Notes: a model not told the origin generated them from the letters alone. DNA of 64,000 bases from JAJRVM01 sp041752115 (GCA_041752115.1 JBGSHS010000253.1:31728-95727), one strand, 5' to 3'. Numbered from the stretch's first letter, positions 53,423-63,314 are shown. Translations and numbers: made by a program.

Positions 53423-54889
53423 ATGTATATGAACGGAGCACTCAAGAGCGCGCCATTGCTGGTACTACTGGCGCTCGCGGGAGGGTGCCAGACCGCTCAG
53501 AAAATCCGCGATCCGGAATTCGCGCGCGTGCAAGCGGCCGTACACCACTCGCACGCGGCCCCGTCGGCGGAATCGGACGCAGTGACCTCTGTCGCTCCCC
53601 CACTGACCGGCACTCATCCCGTGGAAACCTATGTGGAGCTGGCGCTGCGCCAGAATCCCGAAGTCCACGCGGCACGAAAGCGGGTGGAGGCGTTGGCCTA
53701 TCAGGTACCGGTGGAAAGCAGTCTCCAGGATCCCATGCTCAATGTGACGGCCCTGCCGAGTCCCGTGCAGACAGCCGCGGGTGAACAACAACTGATTGTC
53801 GCGGCGAACCAGAAAGTACCCTGGTTCGGCAAACTGCAGACGCGCGCGGATATGGCCGAGTCGCGCACGGACGAGGCCCGCGCAGAGCTGGCGGCCGTGG
53901 AACTGGACGTGATCTCACGGGTGCGGGAGGTTTACTATCAGCTCTACTTCATCCAGCAGTCCATTCGGATCACCAGGGCCGATCGACAACTGCTCAGCGA
54001 GCTGCGTCAAGTCGCCGTCACCCGGTACCAAACGGGCCAGACAAGCCAGCAAGATGTGCTGCGTGCCGACCTGGAGATTGCCAATGTCGACAATGAACTG
54101 ATTCGTCTCCAACAACAGCTCGAGAGTGCGCAGGCGCGGCTGGCAAGGCTGCTCCACATGGGCCCAGGAACCAGCTTTCTAGCCACGGACGAACTACCTC
54201 CTGCCAACATTCCGCCAGATCTTGGGTACCTGCAGCGGCAGGCGGTTGCCTTGCGACCGGAGCTGCATGCACGCTTGGCGGCACTACGGCGCGATCGGCA
54301 GGCTATTGAGCTGACTCGGCTCGATTATCGGCCGGACGTCACCTGGGGAGTCTCCTGGATGTCCATCTCCTCGAATGGATTGAGCCCGGTGGCAAACGGT
54401 GAGGATGCCGTGCTGCTGACTGCCGGCATGAACCTGCCGGTCTACCGCCGGCGTCTGGACGCGTCGATCCGCTCAGCCGAGGCAGCGGCAGTCACCACCG
54501 CTCGACAGTACGATGCATTACGCGACGCCACCTTGGAGCAGGTTACCGATCTATTTGCGCAGATCCAAAGCCAGCAGGACCTCCTGCAACTATATCAAGC
54601 AGAGATTCTCGCCAAAGCGCAGCAAACGCTGGAGGTCTCTCTACGCGGCTACCACGTCGGTGAAATTGACTTCCTGCAATTAGTTGACAACTGGCGTCAA
54701 CTGCTGCGCTACCAGATCGGTTACGAGCGTCTGCAGGCGTCGTTGCGGCAGACACTCGCCGAACTGGACCGTGTGATGGGCGGATCCCTTTCCGAGTCAA
54801 CGGCCACAGCAATGTCGAAACCCGCCGAGGAAGAGGTACCGCTGCTGTCACCGGAGGAACTGGAAAACTCCCTCCGTGAATCACCGTGA
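53423..54889 (+). CDS. Outer-membrane efflux protein, TolC family (lipoprotein type)
   Basis: About 488 residues. A lipobox (LLALAGGCQ) shows that it is lipid-anchored, as in CusC/OprM. The helical TolC repeats are visible as two homologous halves: ALRQNPEVHAARKRVEALAY in the first and VALRPELHARLAALRRDRQA in the second, each followed by long amphipathic helices. PWFGKLQTRADMAESR is the family motif before the first coiled coil. It would form the outer-membrane duct for the RND pump encoded about 5 kb downstream. ATG 53423 follows AGGGGGA; ATG 53429 is also possible. It is the first gene of the efflux cluster. Confidence 0.88.
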   Translation: MYMNGALKSAPLLVLLALAGGCQTAQKIRDPEFARVQAAVHHSHAAPSAESDAVTSVAPPLTGTHPVETYVELALRQNPEVHAARKRVEALAYQVPVESSLQDPMLNVTALPSPVQTAAGEQQLIVAANQKVPWFGKLQTRADMAESRTDEARAELAAVELDVISRVREVYYQLYFIQQSIRITRADRQLLSELRQVAVTRYQTGQTSQQDVLRADLEIANVDNELIRLQQQLESAQARLARLLHMGPGTSFLATDELPPANIPPDLGYLQRQAVALRPELHARLAALRRDRQAIELTRLDYRPDVTWGVSWMSISSNGLSPVANGEDAVLLTAGMNLPVYRRRLDASIRSAEAAAVTTARQYDALRDATLEQVTDLFAQIQSQQDLLQLYQAEILAKAQQTLEVSLRGYHVGEIDFLQLVDNWRQLLRYQIGYERLQASLRQTLAELDRVMGGSLSESTATAMSKPAEEEVPLLSPEELENSLRESP

Positions 54890-54944
54890 CGTACGATCTC
54901 GCGCCGATTACGTTACTGGGCGTACTCCTCGAAGGAAGGATTCA

Positions 54945-55193
54945 ATGAACACTCTGGCCAGAACGTGTCTCATGCTCGGTTTGGCGGTGCTGTTCTGTGG
55001 CGGCTGCGCGCCAACCTATCGCAGCTACGCCAGCAACTGCATCTCCTGCCGCTACTGCCCTCCCCCACCGCTGCCTTTTTGCCAATACGATCCGTGCGTC
55101 TGCCATTCGTGCCCGGCCACGGCCCATTTGTCCGCAGCCCCCCCTGAACAGCCAAGGCTGCCTTGCGTCGAAACGACTCACCAGTTGCCGTAG
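54945..55193 (+). CDS. Small cysteine-rich lipoprotein, probable metal-binding
   Basis: 82 residues. A signal sequence and lipobox (GLAVLFCGGC) are followed by a short mature part with about ten cysteines in CxxC- and CxC-like spacing (NCISCRYC, FCQYDPCVCHSC) and many prolines. Such a composition fits binding of copper, silver or zinc at the outer surface of the inner membrane. AAGGAAGGA precedes ATG 54945. It sits between two TolC genes of the metal cluster, which supports a metal chaperone or buffer role. No family is recognised. Confidence 0.75.
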   Translation: MNTLARTCLMLGLAVLFCGGCAPTYRSYASNCISCRYCPPPPLPFCQYDPCVCHSCPATAHLSAAPPEQPRLPCVETTHQLP

Positions 55194-55441
55194 GTCGACT
55201 GCAGTGCAGACAGCGGGCCGGTCAACCGTTCCTGCTAATGGAACGGGAGGTAGGCGTAGCCCGCCAACTGCTTGTCGATATTTACTGTCGCCAGCAAGGA
55301 AAAGGCGGGGCGTCCGACCGTGGGAGCTCAGTAATACCCCGATAATCCACAGATTCCGCTCACGTTGCGCGAATCGTCCAACCGACATAGACCAGTAGTG
55401 TAGCGAAGAGTTAATGAGTGCGAGGGCTTCAGGGCCGGGAG

Positions 55442-55732
55442 ATGGTCGGGTTGGCGCTAGTCAATTTCGGATTCATCGCCTGCCTGATCTGTCAGGCATG
55501 GTGCCCTTGTTGCCGCGCCGAGCAATCGAACTACGCGAGTGGAATAAGGATGGCCGTGCTATCACGGCTGTCACACCGAGGTACCGCACGCTCTCCATGC
55601 TTGCCCCGGTTGCCTGGGCGGGAGGTGCTCGGTCATCCTGACACATCCGACCGATCAGGCTGGTGCTGGCCGCCAGCGTTTCCACGACCGGATAGTCGTC
55701 GGAAACGGCAGGGCTCACACGTCTGTGCTTGA
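55442..55732 (+). CDS. Possible small exported cysteine-containing protein
   Basis: A frame from ATG 55442 (96 codons) starts like a signal peptide (MVGLALVNFGFIACLICQAW, then CPCC). After residue 35 the composition is rich in Arg, Pro and Ser with no family resemblance. It lies in the gap between the small lipoprotein and the second TolC gene. It may be a real member of the metal cluster or a decayed gene. The rest of this gap (55194-55441 and 55733-55908) shows nothing assignable. Confidence 0.3.
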   Translation: MVGLALVNFGFIACLICQAWCPCCRAEQSNYASGIRMAVLSRLSHRGTARSPCLPRLPGREVLGHPDTSDRSGWCWPPAFPRPDSRRKRQGSHVCA

Positions 55733-55908
55733 GGCGGCAACGTGCAAGCGTCCGTTCACGTTGTCTCCCGCAGGCACCGCTGGGTGCGACACGCTGGAGA
55801 TGCAGATCTTGCGGGAATGGAGACGAGTGGCGTGTGCCGTTGCCGCTCCATACGGTTCGCAGCACGCGTGCTCGGGCCATCCGTTCCGCAGGTAAGAGGA
55901 TGCATCCC

Positions 55909-57267
55909 ATGAAGATCACCCTGCTTTGCATCGGTACCGGTCTCATTCTGATGGCGGTGAGTGCTTCGTCACTTGCCCAAACGCCGCCGCGCGGACCCGC
56001 AGCGAGTCCTCCATCAGGTCGATTCGCCATGCTTCCCACGCAGAATCCCGGTCCAGACGAAGAGCCCCTCCCGATGCCCGGGCTCGTTCTCCGGCCAGCG
56101 GCGGGACAGACTCTGGCGGAGTTGGAACAGATTGCGCTCCAGCATAACCCGACGTTGGCACAGGCCCGCGCTGCCGTGCGAGCCGCCCAAGGTAACTGGC
56201 TACAGGTCGGTCTCTACCCCAACCCCGTCATTGGCTACGCCGGGGGAGAAATCGGCAATGAAGGACGAGCCGGTCAGCAAGGTGGATACATCGGACAGGA
56301 ATTTGTCACTGCCGGAAAGCTGCAACTGAATCGCCAGGCCGCTGCACAGGAGATTGCTCGGCTCCAGCAGGAACTGGCCGCGCAGCAACTGCGTGTGATC
56401 ACCGACGTGCGGACCACATTCTACCAGGCTCTGGTCGCGCAGCGGACAATCGAAATCACCCAACAACTCGTCACGCTCGCTGAACAAGGAAGCCTGGCTG
56501 CTGAGGCCCTGCTGCAGGCGCAAGAAGCCAGCCGCGTCGATCTCTTACAAGCTCGTGTGGAGACAGACAGCACCCGAATCCTGCTCCAGAACGCCCGGAA
56601 CCGCTATGAGGAAGCCTGGCGCAAGCTGGCCGCGCGAGTCGGTCTACCAGACATGAGACCCGAACGCCTGGCCGGCAACATTGAAACGATCGACCCACCG
56701 CTGGATTGGGGCGGTACACTGGCTCGACTGCTGTCGGAGAGCCCGCAGCTGGCAGCGGCCGCCGCGCAGGTGCAAGCAGCGCGGTGGGAGGCTCAGCGAG
56801 CGAGTGTCGAATGGGTGCCCAATGTGGATGTCCAAGGGATGCTTCAGCATGACAACGCCACCGGGGACGAAATCGCCGGTGTTCAGATTGCCGTCCCGGT
56901 ACCCTTGTTCAACCGCAACCAAGGCAACATTGTCGCCGCCAACGCTCGGGTCGTCTCCGCTCAGCAGAACGTCGAGCGTCTCCGCCTGGACCTGCAGAAC
57001 CGACTGGCCGAGGAATTTCGGCAGTACGCCAACGCACATCAACAGGTGGATAGATATCGGGGAACCATCCTGCCCAACGCGAAAGAATCACTCGACCTGG
57101 TGAACTCCGGGTACCAGCAGGGTGAGTTCAGCTACCTGATGCTGCTCACCGCGCAGCGCACTTACTTCCAAAACAGTCTTGCCTATCTGGAGTCGCTTCT
57201 GGAATTGAAATCGGCACTGGCCCGAATCGACGGACTGCTGCTGAGCAATAGCCTGAGCAATCCTTGA
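55909..57267 (+). CDS. Second TolC family outer-membrane efflux protein
   Basis: About 452 residues. A cleavable signal peptide (CIGTGLILMAVSASSLAQ) rather than a lipobox starts it. Helical TolC halves are seen: TLAELEQIALQHNPTLAQAR, then YIGQEFVTAGKLQLNRQAAA, and later SESPQLAAAAAQVQAARWEA with VQIAVPVPLFNRNQGNIVAA. It resembles CzcC-like and CusC-like ducts of metal efflux systems. AAGAGGA lies eight bases before ATG 55909; ATG 55900 is an alternative. Having two TolC genes for one RND pump is unusual and could mean alternative ducts or an ancestral duplication. Confidence 0.88.
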   Translation: MKITLLCIGTGLILMAVSASSLAQTPPRGPAASPPSGRFAMLPTQNPGPDEEPLPMPGLVLRPAAGQTLAELEQIALQHNPTLAQARAAVRAAQGNWLQVGLYPNPVIGYAGGEIGNEGRAGQQGGYIGQEFVTAGKLQLNRQAAAQEIARLQQELAAQQLRVITDVRTTFYQALVAQRTIEITQQLVTLAEQGSLAAEALLQAQEASRVDLLQARVETDSTRILLQNARNRYEEAWRKLAARVGLPDMRPERLAGNIETIDPPLDWGGTLARLLSESPQLAAAAAQVQAARWEAQRASVEWVPNVDVQGMLQHDNATGDEIAGVQIAVPVPLFNRNQGNIVAANARVVSAQQNVERLRLDLQNRLAEEFRQYANAHQQVDRYRGTILPNAKESLDLVNSGYQQGEFSYLMLLTAQRTYFQNSLAYLESLLELKSALARIDGLLLSNSLSNP

Positions 57268-57421
57268 GTCAACATCGGCGATCCCGCGGCGCTCCGCTGC
57301 CTATGACGATTGCGAAACACGCGATACAGCCCATCGCGTTCTTGCACAAACCGCTTCTTCAGCAGGCGTCTTTGGGATGCGAGAATCGCTTGGCAGCCTG
57401 GTCTAAGAACCGTTCTTTCCC

Positions 57422-57458
57422 CCCCTCTCCCCCAGCAGTTTCTGCTGGGGGAGAGGGG
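57422..57458. repeat. Perfect hairpin with 17-bp arms
   Basis: The left arm CCCCTCTCCCCCAGCAG is exactly complementary to CTGCTGGGGGAGAGGGG, with a TTT loop. It is followed by a G-rich run rather than T residues, so a transcription terminator is doubtful; a dispersed GC-rich element is more likely. Confidence 0.7.
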
Positions 57459-57704
57459 TCGGGGGGTGAGGGGGCAATCCGCGTCGCGTTGGCGATCCGG
57501 CTCGAACCTGCAAGCGTTGCCCCACGCAGCGACGGTGGCACCGAGGGGCCGAGAACGGATTTTCGGCGGGGCAGCCCCCTCTTCCCCCGCGGTCTGCGCG
57601 ACCGCGGCCACAACGGAATAACCACCAAGAACGGTTCAACCCAGTAGCCCACGCCAGCCGATAGGGCATACGCTGCTCGTACCATCGAGCCGCCCAGCGA
57701 CGGA

Positions 57705-57720
57705 ACCCCATATGTGGGGT
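57705..57720 (+). promoter_or_regulatory. Inverted repeat upstream of the His/Cys-rich gene, possible operator
   Basis: ACCCCA-TATG-TGGGGT is a perfect inverted repeat 62 bp before ATG 57783. Its form resembles sites bound by MerR-like or similar metal regulators, but no such regulator gene is in the window. The role is inferred from position. Confidence 0.35.
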
Positions 57721-57782
57721 AGACTACGTGGAGCAATGGTACTATGGTTCCCTATCAGGATCTTGCTCGACCGGGAACGTTC

Positions 57783-58181
57783 ATGAACCGCATGCTCCAC
57801 ATCGCGATCTGTCTGGCGGTAGCGACCCATATGGTGTTCGGTTGCTGCTGGCACCATGCGCACGCTGCTGAATCGTTCGGCCCACAGCCAACAGCGGTCG
57901 AGTCAAGAGGATGCGGGTGTGATCATCATGCAGCGGGTCCCCACCATCAGACGTGCGACCATGACGGCCATGATCGCACTTGTCACGAAAAGACCTGTGA
58001 TTTCACCCGGTCCGACGCTCCTGAAGGTCGCGATCTGCTCGTGGGACTTCAGGACATTGCGTGGACCATGGCTGTGCCAGCGCTATCGTCCGAGCCCTGG
58101 TATGTTACGGTCGACTGGGTGCCTAGCCCGATCGCGACGAGTGTACCACTCTATCTGATCAATCAAGTCCTCTTGATCTGA
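57783..58181 (+). CDS. Small exported His/Cys-rich protein, probable metal-binding
   Basis: About 132 residues. A signal peptide (HIAICLAVATHMVFGCC) is followed by a metal-binding-like stretch, with CWHHAHA, CGCDHHAAGPHHQTCDHDGH and DRTCHEKTCDF between about residues 20 and 85. The C-terminal 50 residues lack this bias. It lies directly before the RND adaptor gene. A periplasmic metal chaperone or sensor is the likely role, by composition and context. The frame is open upstream to 57744, but the signal peptide begins at 57783. Confidence 0.72.
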   Translation: MNRMLHIAICLAVATHMVFGCCWHHAHAAESFGPQPTAVESRGCGCDHHAAGPHHQTCDHDGHDRTCHEKTCDFTRSDAPEGRDLLVGLQDIAWTMAVPALSSEPWYVTVDWVPSPIATSVPLYLINQVLLI

Positions 58182-58294
58182 TTCCTCCTTCTCTCAACGC
58201 GGCTCACGCGTCTTCATGCTGCGCGTTACTGACGGCGGCGTAGTGGCCTGAGCTCTCGTTCATTGGGCTTGTTCCATGCAGAGGAGGTTGATCC

Positions 58295-59836
58295 ATGTCG
58301 ATTGTACGATCGCATCTCTCTCACGCTGCCGTCCATCACAGGTCGGAGCGAGTGGGCATTGCGGTAGATTCCGCGGCGGCGGAATCCCCATCCCCCGCCC
58401 CTCGACGCCGGTGGCGAGCGCAGCTTTCTCGGCGGCAGATAGGCATTGTACTGGTAGTGGTGCTTTTAAACGCCGGCATGGTGGCCCTCTACCTGACTCG
58501 TGACCAATGGGCGCCGTCGGTCGGCCGGTTATTGGCTTTGGCGAGCGAGCGACTGGAGGGCGACACAGGTCATGTCGAGGCGGTCCCGGGCGCCGAGTCT
58601 GACGATCCAGAGCATGAGCACGCCGAGGGCGCAGCCGGTGCCGAAGCGAACTCGCTGGTGCTGAGTCGGCAAGGGGAGAAGAACGTTGGATTGCGGCTGG
58701 CGAGCATCGAACTGCGGGATTTCGACCGCACGATCAACGTGCCCGCCCTGGTCACCGAGCGATCGGGACGGACCCAGATCAAGGTATCGGCTCCGATGAC
58801 CGGCGTGGTGACGCGAGTCTATCCGATTGGCGGTGAGGCGGTCACGCCAGGACAGCCGCTGTTCGATCTGCTGCTGACGCACGAGGATCTGGTGAACACA
58901 CAGAGCGAGTTCCTGGAGACGCTTGAGAAACTGGATGTGATCAATCGCGAGGTCGCCCGTCTGACGGAGGTGACTTCGAGCGGTGCGGTGGCTGGCAAAC
59001 AGTTGTTGGAGCGTGAGTACGAGCAGCAGCAGGCGGAGGCCAGTTTGCGTGCACAGGAGCAGGCGATGTTGCTGCACGGAATCACGGCGGAACAGATTCA
59101 GCAGATCAAGGCCACCCGCAAGCTCGTGCAGCAGGTGACGATCTATGCACCACAGGGTGTGGATCAGCCGGTTGACAACATGCAGGAGCCACTGCTTCAG
59201 GTGTCGGCCATTGAGGTCGCTCCCGGCCAGCACGTCCAGGCCGGCGAGGTACTGGGCGTTCTGAGTGACCATGGCCTCCTCTACATTGCCGGAAAGGCCT
59301 TCGAGGAAGACTCCGGTGAGTTGAACGCAGCCGCCAATCAAGGCGCGCCGGTGACGGCCGTGATTGAGGCGAATGGCAATGGACCTCACACTGTCTCCGG
59401 ATTGAAGATCTTGTACATCGAGAACGAAGTGGACGTGCAGTCGCGGGCCTTGAACTTCTATGTGCATCTGCCCAACGAACTGGTGCGAAACGAACGGACG
59501 GAGGACGGGCATCGCTTCATCGGCTGGCGATTCAAGCCGGGCCAGCGTGTTCAGCTGCACGTGCCCGTCGAAAGGTGGCAAGATCGCATCGTGTTACCTA
59601 TCGAGGCGGTGGTCAACGAAGGACCAGAGTGGTTTGTGTTTCAACAGAACGGCGCCCGTTTTGACCGAAAGAGCGTCCACGTCGAGTATCGTGATCCGCG
59701 GTGGGCGGTGATCGAGAACGATGGGTCTCTCTTTCCGGGCGATGTGGTGGCGGTATCCGGTGCGTATCAGATGCACCTGGCGATGAAGAACCGGGCGGGA
59801 GGCGGTGCCGATCCTCACGCCGGACACAACCACTGA
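58295..59836 (+). CDS. RND efflux periplasmic adaptor (HlyD/CusB family)
   Basis: 513 residues. A cytoplasmic basic stretch of about 45 residues precedes a membrane anchor (IGIVLVVVLLNAGMVALYL, about 49-68). The periplasmic part has the lipoyl/barrel halves (IKVSAPMTGVVTRVYPIGGE and VEVAPGQHVQAGEVLGVLSD-like), a central alpha-hairpin (about residues 200-270) and a C-terminal barrel. His-rich segments lie before the barrel (EHEHAEGA) and at the very end (DPHAGHNH), fitting metal hand-over to the pump. AGAGGAGG precedes ATG 58295. The pump gene follows at 60003. Confidence 0.9.
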   Translation: MSIVRSHLSHAAVHHRSERVGIAVDSAAAESPSPAPRRRWRAQLSRRQIGIVLVVVLLNAGMVALYLTRDQWAPSVGRLLALASERLEGDTGHVEAVPGAESDDPEHEHAEGAAGAEANSLVLSRQGEKNVGLRLASIELRDFDRTINVPALVTERSGRTQIKVSAPMTGVVTRVYPIGGEAVTPGQPLFDLLLTHEDLVNTQSEFLETLEKLDVINREVARLTEVTSSGAVAGKQLLEREYEQQQAEASLRAQEQAMLLHGITAEQIQQIKATRKLVQQVTIYAPQGVDQPVDNMQEPLLQVSAIEVAPGQHVQAGEVLGVLSDHGLLYIAGKAFEEDSGELNAAANQGAPVTAVIEANGNGPHTVSGLKILYIENEVDVQSRALNFYVHLPNELVRNERTEDGHRFIGWRFKPGQRVQLHVPVERWQDRIVLPIEAVVNEGPEWFVFQQNGARFDRKSVHVEYRDPRWAVIENDGSLFPGDVVAVSGAYQMHLAMKNRAGGGADPHAGHNH

Positions 59837-60002
59837 CTTCTCGTGCGTGTGTGCCGCCAGCAGCCATAGCCACTCCGGGTGCGCCGCGAACTCGGCACGG
59901 CTCAGAGTGCGTGTCACTTCCTGCTGCCGCACCAGGGCGTTCCCGCGAGCGCGCGGACCCATCCGTCCCGAAATTCAGCACCTCAATCCTGGACGAATTT
60001 CC

Positions 60003-63000
60003 ATGCTCAATGCCATCATCCGGTTTTCGCTGCAGCAAAGGCTGCTCGTGGCCGCGACAGCGATCTTCCTCGTCTTGTACGGCGGCTGGCAGATCCTGCA
60101 CCTCCCGATCGACGTCTTCCCCAACCTCAATCGGCCGCGAGTGACCGTGATGACCGAGGCGCCCGGCATGGCGCCCGAAGAGGTCGAAACACTCATTACC
60201 TTCCCGCTGGAGACCACCCTTAATGGAGCGACCGGAGTGCAGGCGGTCCGCACATCCTCGGCCGTAGGCCTGTCGGTGGTCTGGGTGGAGTTCGATTGGG
60301 GCACCGACATCTACAACGATCGGCAGATCGTGGCCGAACGGATTGCCATGGTCGCCGATCGGTTGCCCGCTGACGTGACACCCCAGCTGGCTCCCGTTTC
60401 CTCCATCATGGGACAGATCCAGATCATCGGCATGTGGAGCAAAGATGGCACGACGTCCCCGATGCAGCTGCGCACCCTGGCCGATTGGGTCGTGCGTCAA
60501 CGCCTGCTCACGATCCCGGGTGTATCCCAAGTGTTTGTGATGGGTGGTGATCGGAAGCAGTTTCAGGTTCTGGTCGATCCGGATCAGCTTCTCAAGTTCG
60601 ACGTCTCTCTGCTGGAAGTGACAGAGTCTCTGCAACGCAGCAACCGCAACGCCACCGGCGGGTACCTGGACCAGCAGGGTCCCCATGAGTTTCTCGTGCG
60701 CAGCCTGGGCCGGATCCAGACGATCGGCGATCTGGAAGATGTGGTGGTCAAGATCCGCAACGGCCGTTCCATTCTGTTGAGTCAGGTGGCACGGGTGATC
60801 GAAGGGGCGGAGGTCAAACGGGGCTCGAGTTCGGCGTTCGTGCGTGTGGAGTCTGGAGAGCCGGCAGCCGGACCGCCGGTTGCCGGCACCCGTTCCACGC
60901 CCGAGGATTCGTTCGCTGGTGGTCCGGCGGTGATTCTCACCATCAACAAACAGCCCGATGCGGATACGCGCCGCGTGACGCAGCAGATCCATGCCGCGAT
61001 CCAGCAACTACAGACCTCGCTGCCGCCGGACGTCAGCATTTACCCGGAGCTGTACGAACAGAAGGTCTTTATCGACCTGGCGATCGAGAACGTACTTGAG
61101 GCGCTGCGGGACGGCAGTATTCTGGTCGTCATCATCTTGTTCTTGTTTCTGCTGAACTTCCGGACCACCTTCATCACACTCACCGCCATTCCCCTGTCGA
61201 TCGTAATGACCGGTCTGGTGTTCCACTGGTTCCATCTGTCCATCAACACCATGACGCTGGGCGGTTTGGCGGTCGCTATCGGCGAACTGGTCGACGATGC
61301 CATCGTGGACGTGGAAAACATCTATCGCCGGTTGCGCGAGAACCGCCTGAGCGACCATCCACAACCGCCACTGCTGGTGATCTTCCGCGCCAGTGTCGAA
61401 GTGCGCAATTCGATTGTCTTTGGCACGATGATCGTCGTGCTGGTCTTCCTCCCCGTCTTTGCGTTGAGCGGCATGGAGGGGCGACTGTTCACGCCGGTCG
61501 GCATTGCCTACATCGTCTCCATCCTCGCTTCGCTCCTGGTATCGTTGACCGTTACGCCGGTGCTGTCCTACTGGCTGCTTCCCCAGGCCAAGTTCCTGGA
61601 CCGGAACCAGGAGGGTCTGATGCTGCGGGGACTGCAGCGGATGGCAGGCTGGGCGATCCGATTGAGCCTGCGGCTGCCGCTGTCCATGCTGGGCATCGCC
61701 ACGCTCGCCGTTGTCGTGGCCGGCTGGGCGCTGCTGCAGAAGGAAAGCGACTTCCTGCCCCCCTTCAACGAAGGTGCCGTTCAAATCAACGTGGTTCTGC
61801 CACCGGGCACCTCGTTGGCAACGTCTGAGGAGATTGCACACAAGGTAGACCAACGGCTCAAGCGGGTTGAGGATCTGCAGGCGTTTGTGCGCAAGACCGG
61901 CCGTGCCGAACTGGACGAGCATGCCGTGACCGTCAACATCTCGGAGATCATCGCCAGCTTCGATCCGCGGACGACGCGCAGTCGCGAAGCGATCCTGGAC
62001 GACCTGCGCGAAGCGATGGCCGATATTCCCGGCATCGTCACCAGCGTGGAACAGCCGCTGGCCCACTTGATTTCTTCCATGCTCTCGGGCGTCAAAGCGC
62101 AAATCGGCATCAAGCTGTACGGCGACGATCTGCACACCTTGCGTGCCAACGCCGAAAAGATACGGCAAGCCATAGCCACCGTCCCGGGCGTGACCGATCT
62201 TCAGGTGGAGCCGCAGATCGACATCCCGCAGCTGCGGATCGAGGTCGACGGCGAGAAACTCAAGACGTTCGGCCTGGTACGCGAGGACATCAACGAATTC
62301 GTGGAAACGGCCATGAACGGCCAAATCGTCTCCGAAGTGCTGCTGGGGCAACGCACCTTCGACCTGCTGGTCAGGCTCGATGAGCCGGTGCGCGAAGATC
62401 TCGATGCGATCAAGCGGTTGTCGATCGATCTGCCCGGCGGTGGCACAACCATGCTGGAGTCGGTCGCCCGCATCTACATGGCCACCGGCCCCAACACGAT
62501 CAATCGCGAAAACGTCCGGCGGCGGATCATCATTCAATGCAACTCGGCAGGTCGCGGCCTGGTGGACGTGGTGCGCGATATCCAGGCTCGGGTGAAGCCG
62601 ATCGAGCAGGGCTTGCCCACCGGCTACTTCGTCTCCTATGAGGGGCAGTTCGAGAGCCAGCAGTCGGCGTCGCGCGTGATCGCCACCCTGTTCGCACTCT
62701 CCCTGGTCGGCGTCTTCCTGGTGCTCTACACCATGTTTCGCTCGACCAACCTGTCGCTGCAGGTCATGATCGCGCTGCCGATGGCCTTCATCGGCTCCGT
62801 GGCCGCCTTGGTTGTCACGGGCCAGACCCTCACAGTGGCCGCCATGGTGGGATTCATATCGCTGTGCGGCATCGCATCGCGCAACGGCATTCTGCTGATC
62901 AATCACTACCTGCATCTGGTCAAGTATGAAAAGGAAACCTGGTCGCGCGAAATGATCGTGCGGGCCGGCCAGGAGCGTCTGGCACCGGTCCTGATGACAG

Positions 63001-63260
63001 CACTCACGTCGGGCATCGGTCTGGTTCCACTGGCGATGGCTTCGGGCGAGCCTGGCAAGGAAATACTCTATCCGGTCGCCACCGTGATCATCGGCGGACT
63101 GATCAGCAGCACCTTGCTGGAGTTCCTGGTCCGGCCAGCTCTCTTCTGGAAATATGGCTTACGCGCCGCTCAAGCCGTTGTCGCGGCCGAGGGCGCCGAG
63201 GTGGAACTTGTCGAGGTGCCTCGAGCCCGACCCGCCGGACACTCTGACAGCAGCGTCTGA
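60003..63260 (+). CDS. Heavy-metal efflux RND pump (CusA/CzcA family)
   Basis: 1085 residues. The inner-membrane trimeric antiporter extrudes metal ions using the proton gradient. The N-terminus is typical of HME-type pumps (LLVAATAIFLVLYGGW, PIDVFPNLNRPRVTVMTEAP, then PEEVETLITFPLETTLNG). Twelve membrane helices are expected, with the large periplasmic loops after TM1 and TM7 recognisable. Motifs include AIGELVDDAIVDVENIYRRL in TM4 and FISLCGIASRNGILLINHYL in TM10-11. ATG 60003 is chosen because the longer frame upstream is not protein-like. It works with the adaptor and one of the TolC ducts. The ion is not decided by the motifs alone; copper/silver is favoured by the ATPase upstream. Confidence 0.92.
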   Translation: MLNAIIRFSLQQRLLVAATAIFLVLYGGWQILHLPIDVFPNLNRPRVTVMTEAPGMAPEEVETLITFPLETTLNGATGVQAVRTSSAVGLSVVWVEFDWGTDIYNDRQIVAERIAMVADRLPADVTPQLAPVSSIMGQIQIIGMWSKDGTTSPMQLRTLADWVVRQRLLTIPGVSQVFVMGGDRKQFQVLVDPDQLLKFDVSLLEVTESLQRSNRNATGGYLDQQGPHEFLVRSLGRIQTIGDLEDVVVKIRNGRSILLSQVARVIEGAEVKRGSSSAFVRVESGEPAAGPPVAGTRSTPEDSFAGGPAVILTINKQPDADTRRVTQQIHAAIQQLQTSLPPDVSIYPELYEQKVFIDLAIENVLEALRDGSILVVIILFLFLLNFRTTFITLTAIPLSIVMTGLVFHWFHLSINTMTLGGLAVAIGELVDDAIVDVENIYRRLRENRLSDHPQPPLLVIFRASVEVRNSIVFGTMIVVLVFLPVFALSGMEGRLFTPVGIAYIVSILASLLVSLTVTPVLSYWLLPQAKFLDRNQEGLMLRGLQRMAGWAIRLSLRLPLSMLGIATLAVVVAGWALLQKESDFLPPFNEGAVQINVVLPPGTSLATSEEIAHKVDQRLKRVEDLQAFVRKTGRAELDEHAVTVNISEIIASFDPRTTRSREAILDDLREAMADIPGIVTSVEQPLAHLISSMLSGVKAQIGIKLYGDDLHTLRANAEKIRQAIATVPGVTDLQVEPQIDIPQLRIEVDGEKLKTFGLVREDINEFVETAMNGQIVSEVLLGQRTFDLLVRLDEPVREDLDAIKRLSIDLPGGGTTMLESVARIYMATGPNTINRENVRRRIIIQCNSAGRGLVDVVRDIQARVKPIEQGLPTGYFVSYEGQFESQQSASRVIATLFALSLVGVFLVLYTMFRSTNLSLQVMIALPMAFIGSVAALVVTGQTLTVAAMVGFISLCGIASRNGILLINHYLHLVKYEKETWSREMIVRAGQERLAPVLMTALTSGIGLVPLAMASGEPGKEILYPVATVIIGGLISSTLLEFLVRPALFWKYGLRAAQAVVAAEGAEVELVEVPRARPAGHSDSSV

Positions 63261-63314
63261 GGCAATGGTTCGCTCACACTTTATCTCATTCTTCATGCGA
63301 AAGGACTGCTGGTT

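Larger units (their letters stand above)
57268..57782. other. Intergenic region with strong hairpins
   Basis: 515 bp. Besides the 17-bp-arm hairpin at 57422-57458 and the palindrome at 57705-57720, CCGCGGTC/GACCGCGG (57588-57608) is a third inverted repeat. No gene was identified. Confidence 0.45.

Noticed and set aside
57422..57458. Rho-independent terminator after the second TolC gene
   Set aside because: The stem is perfect but is followed by G-rich sequence, not a T-run, and lies 155 bp past the stop codon.
61008..62915. 635-codon minus-strand frame inside the RND pump gene
   Set aside because: It is the antisense shadow of a clear CusA/CzcA gene; His/Asp/Gln-rich composition is typical of such shadows.
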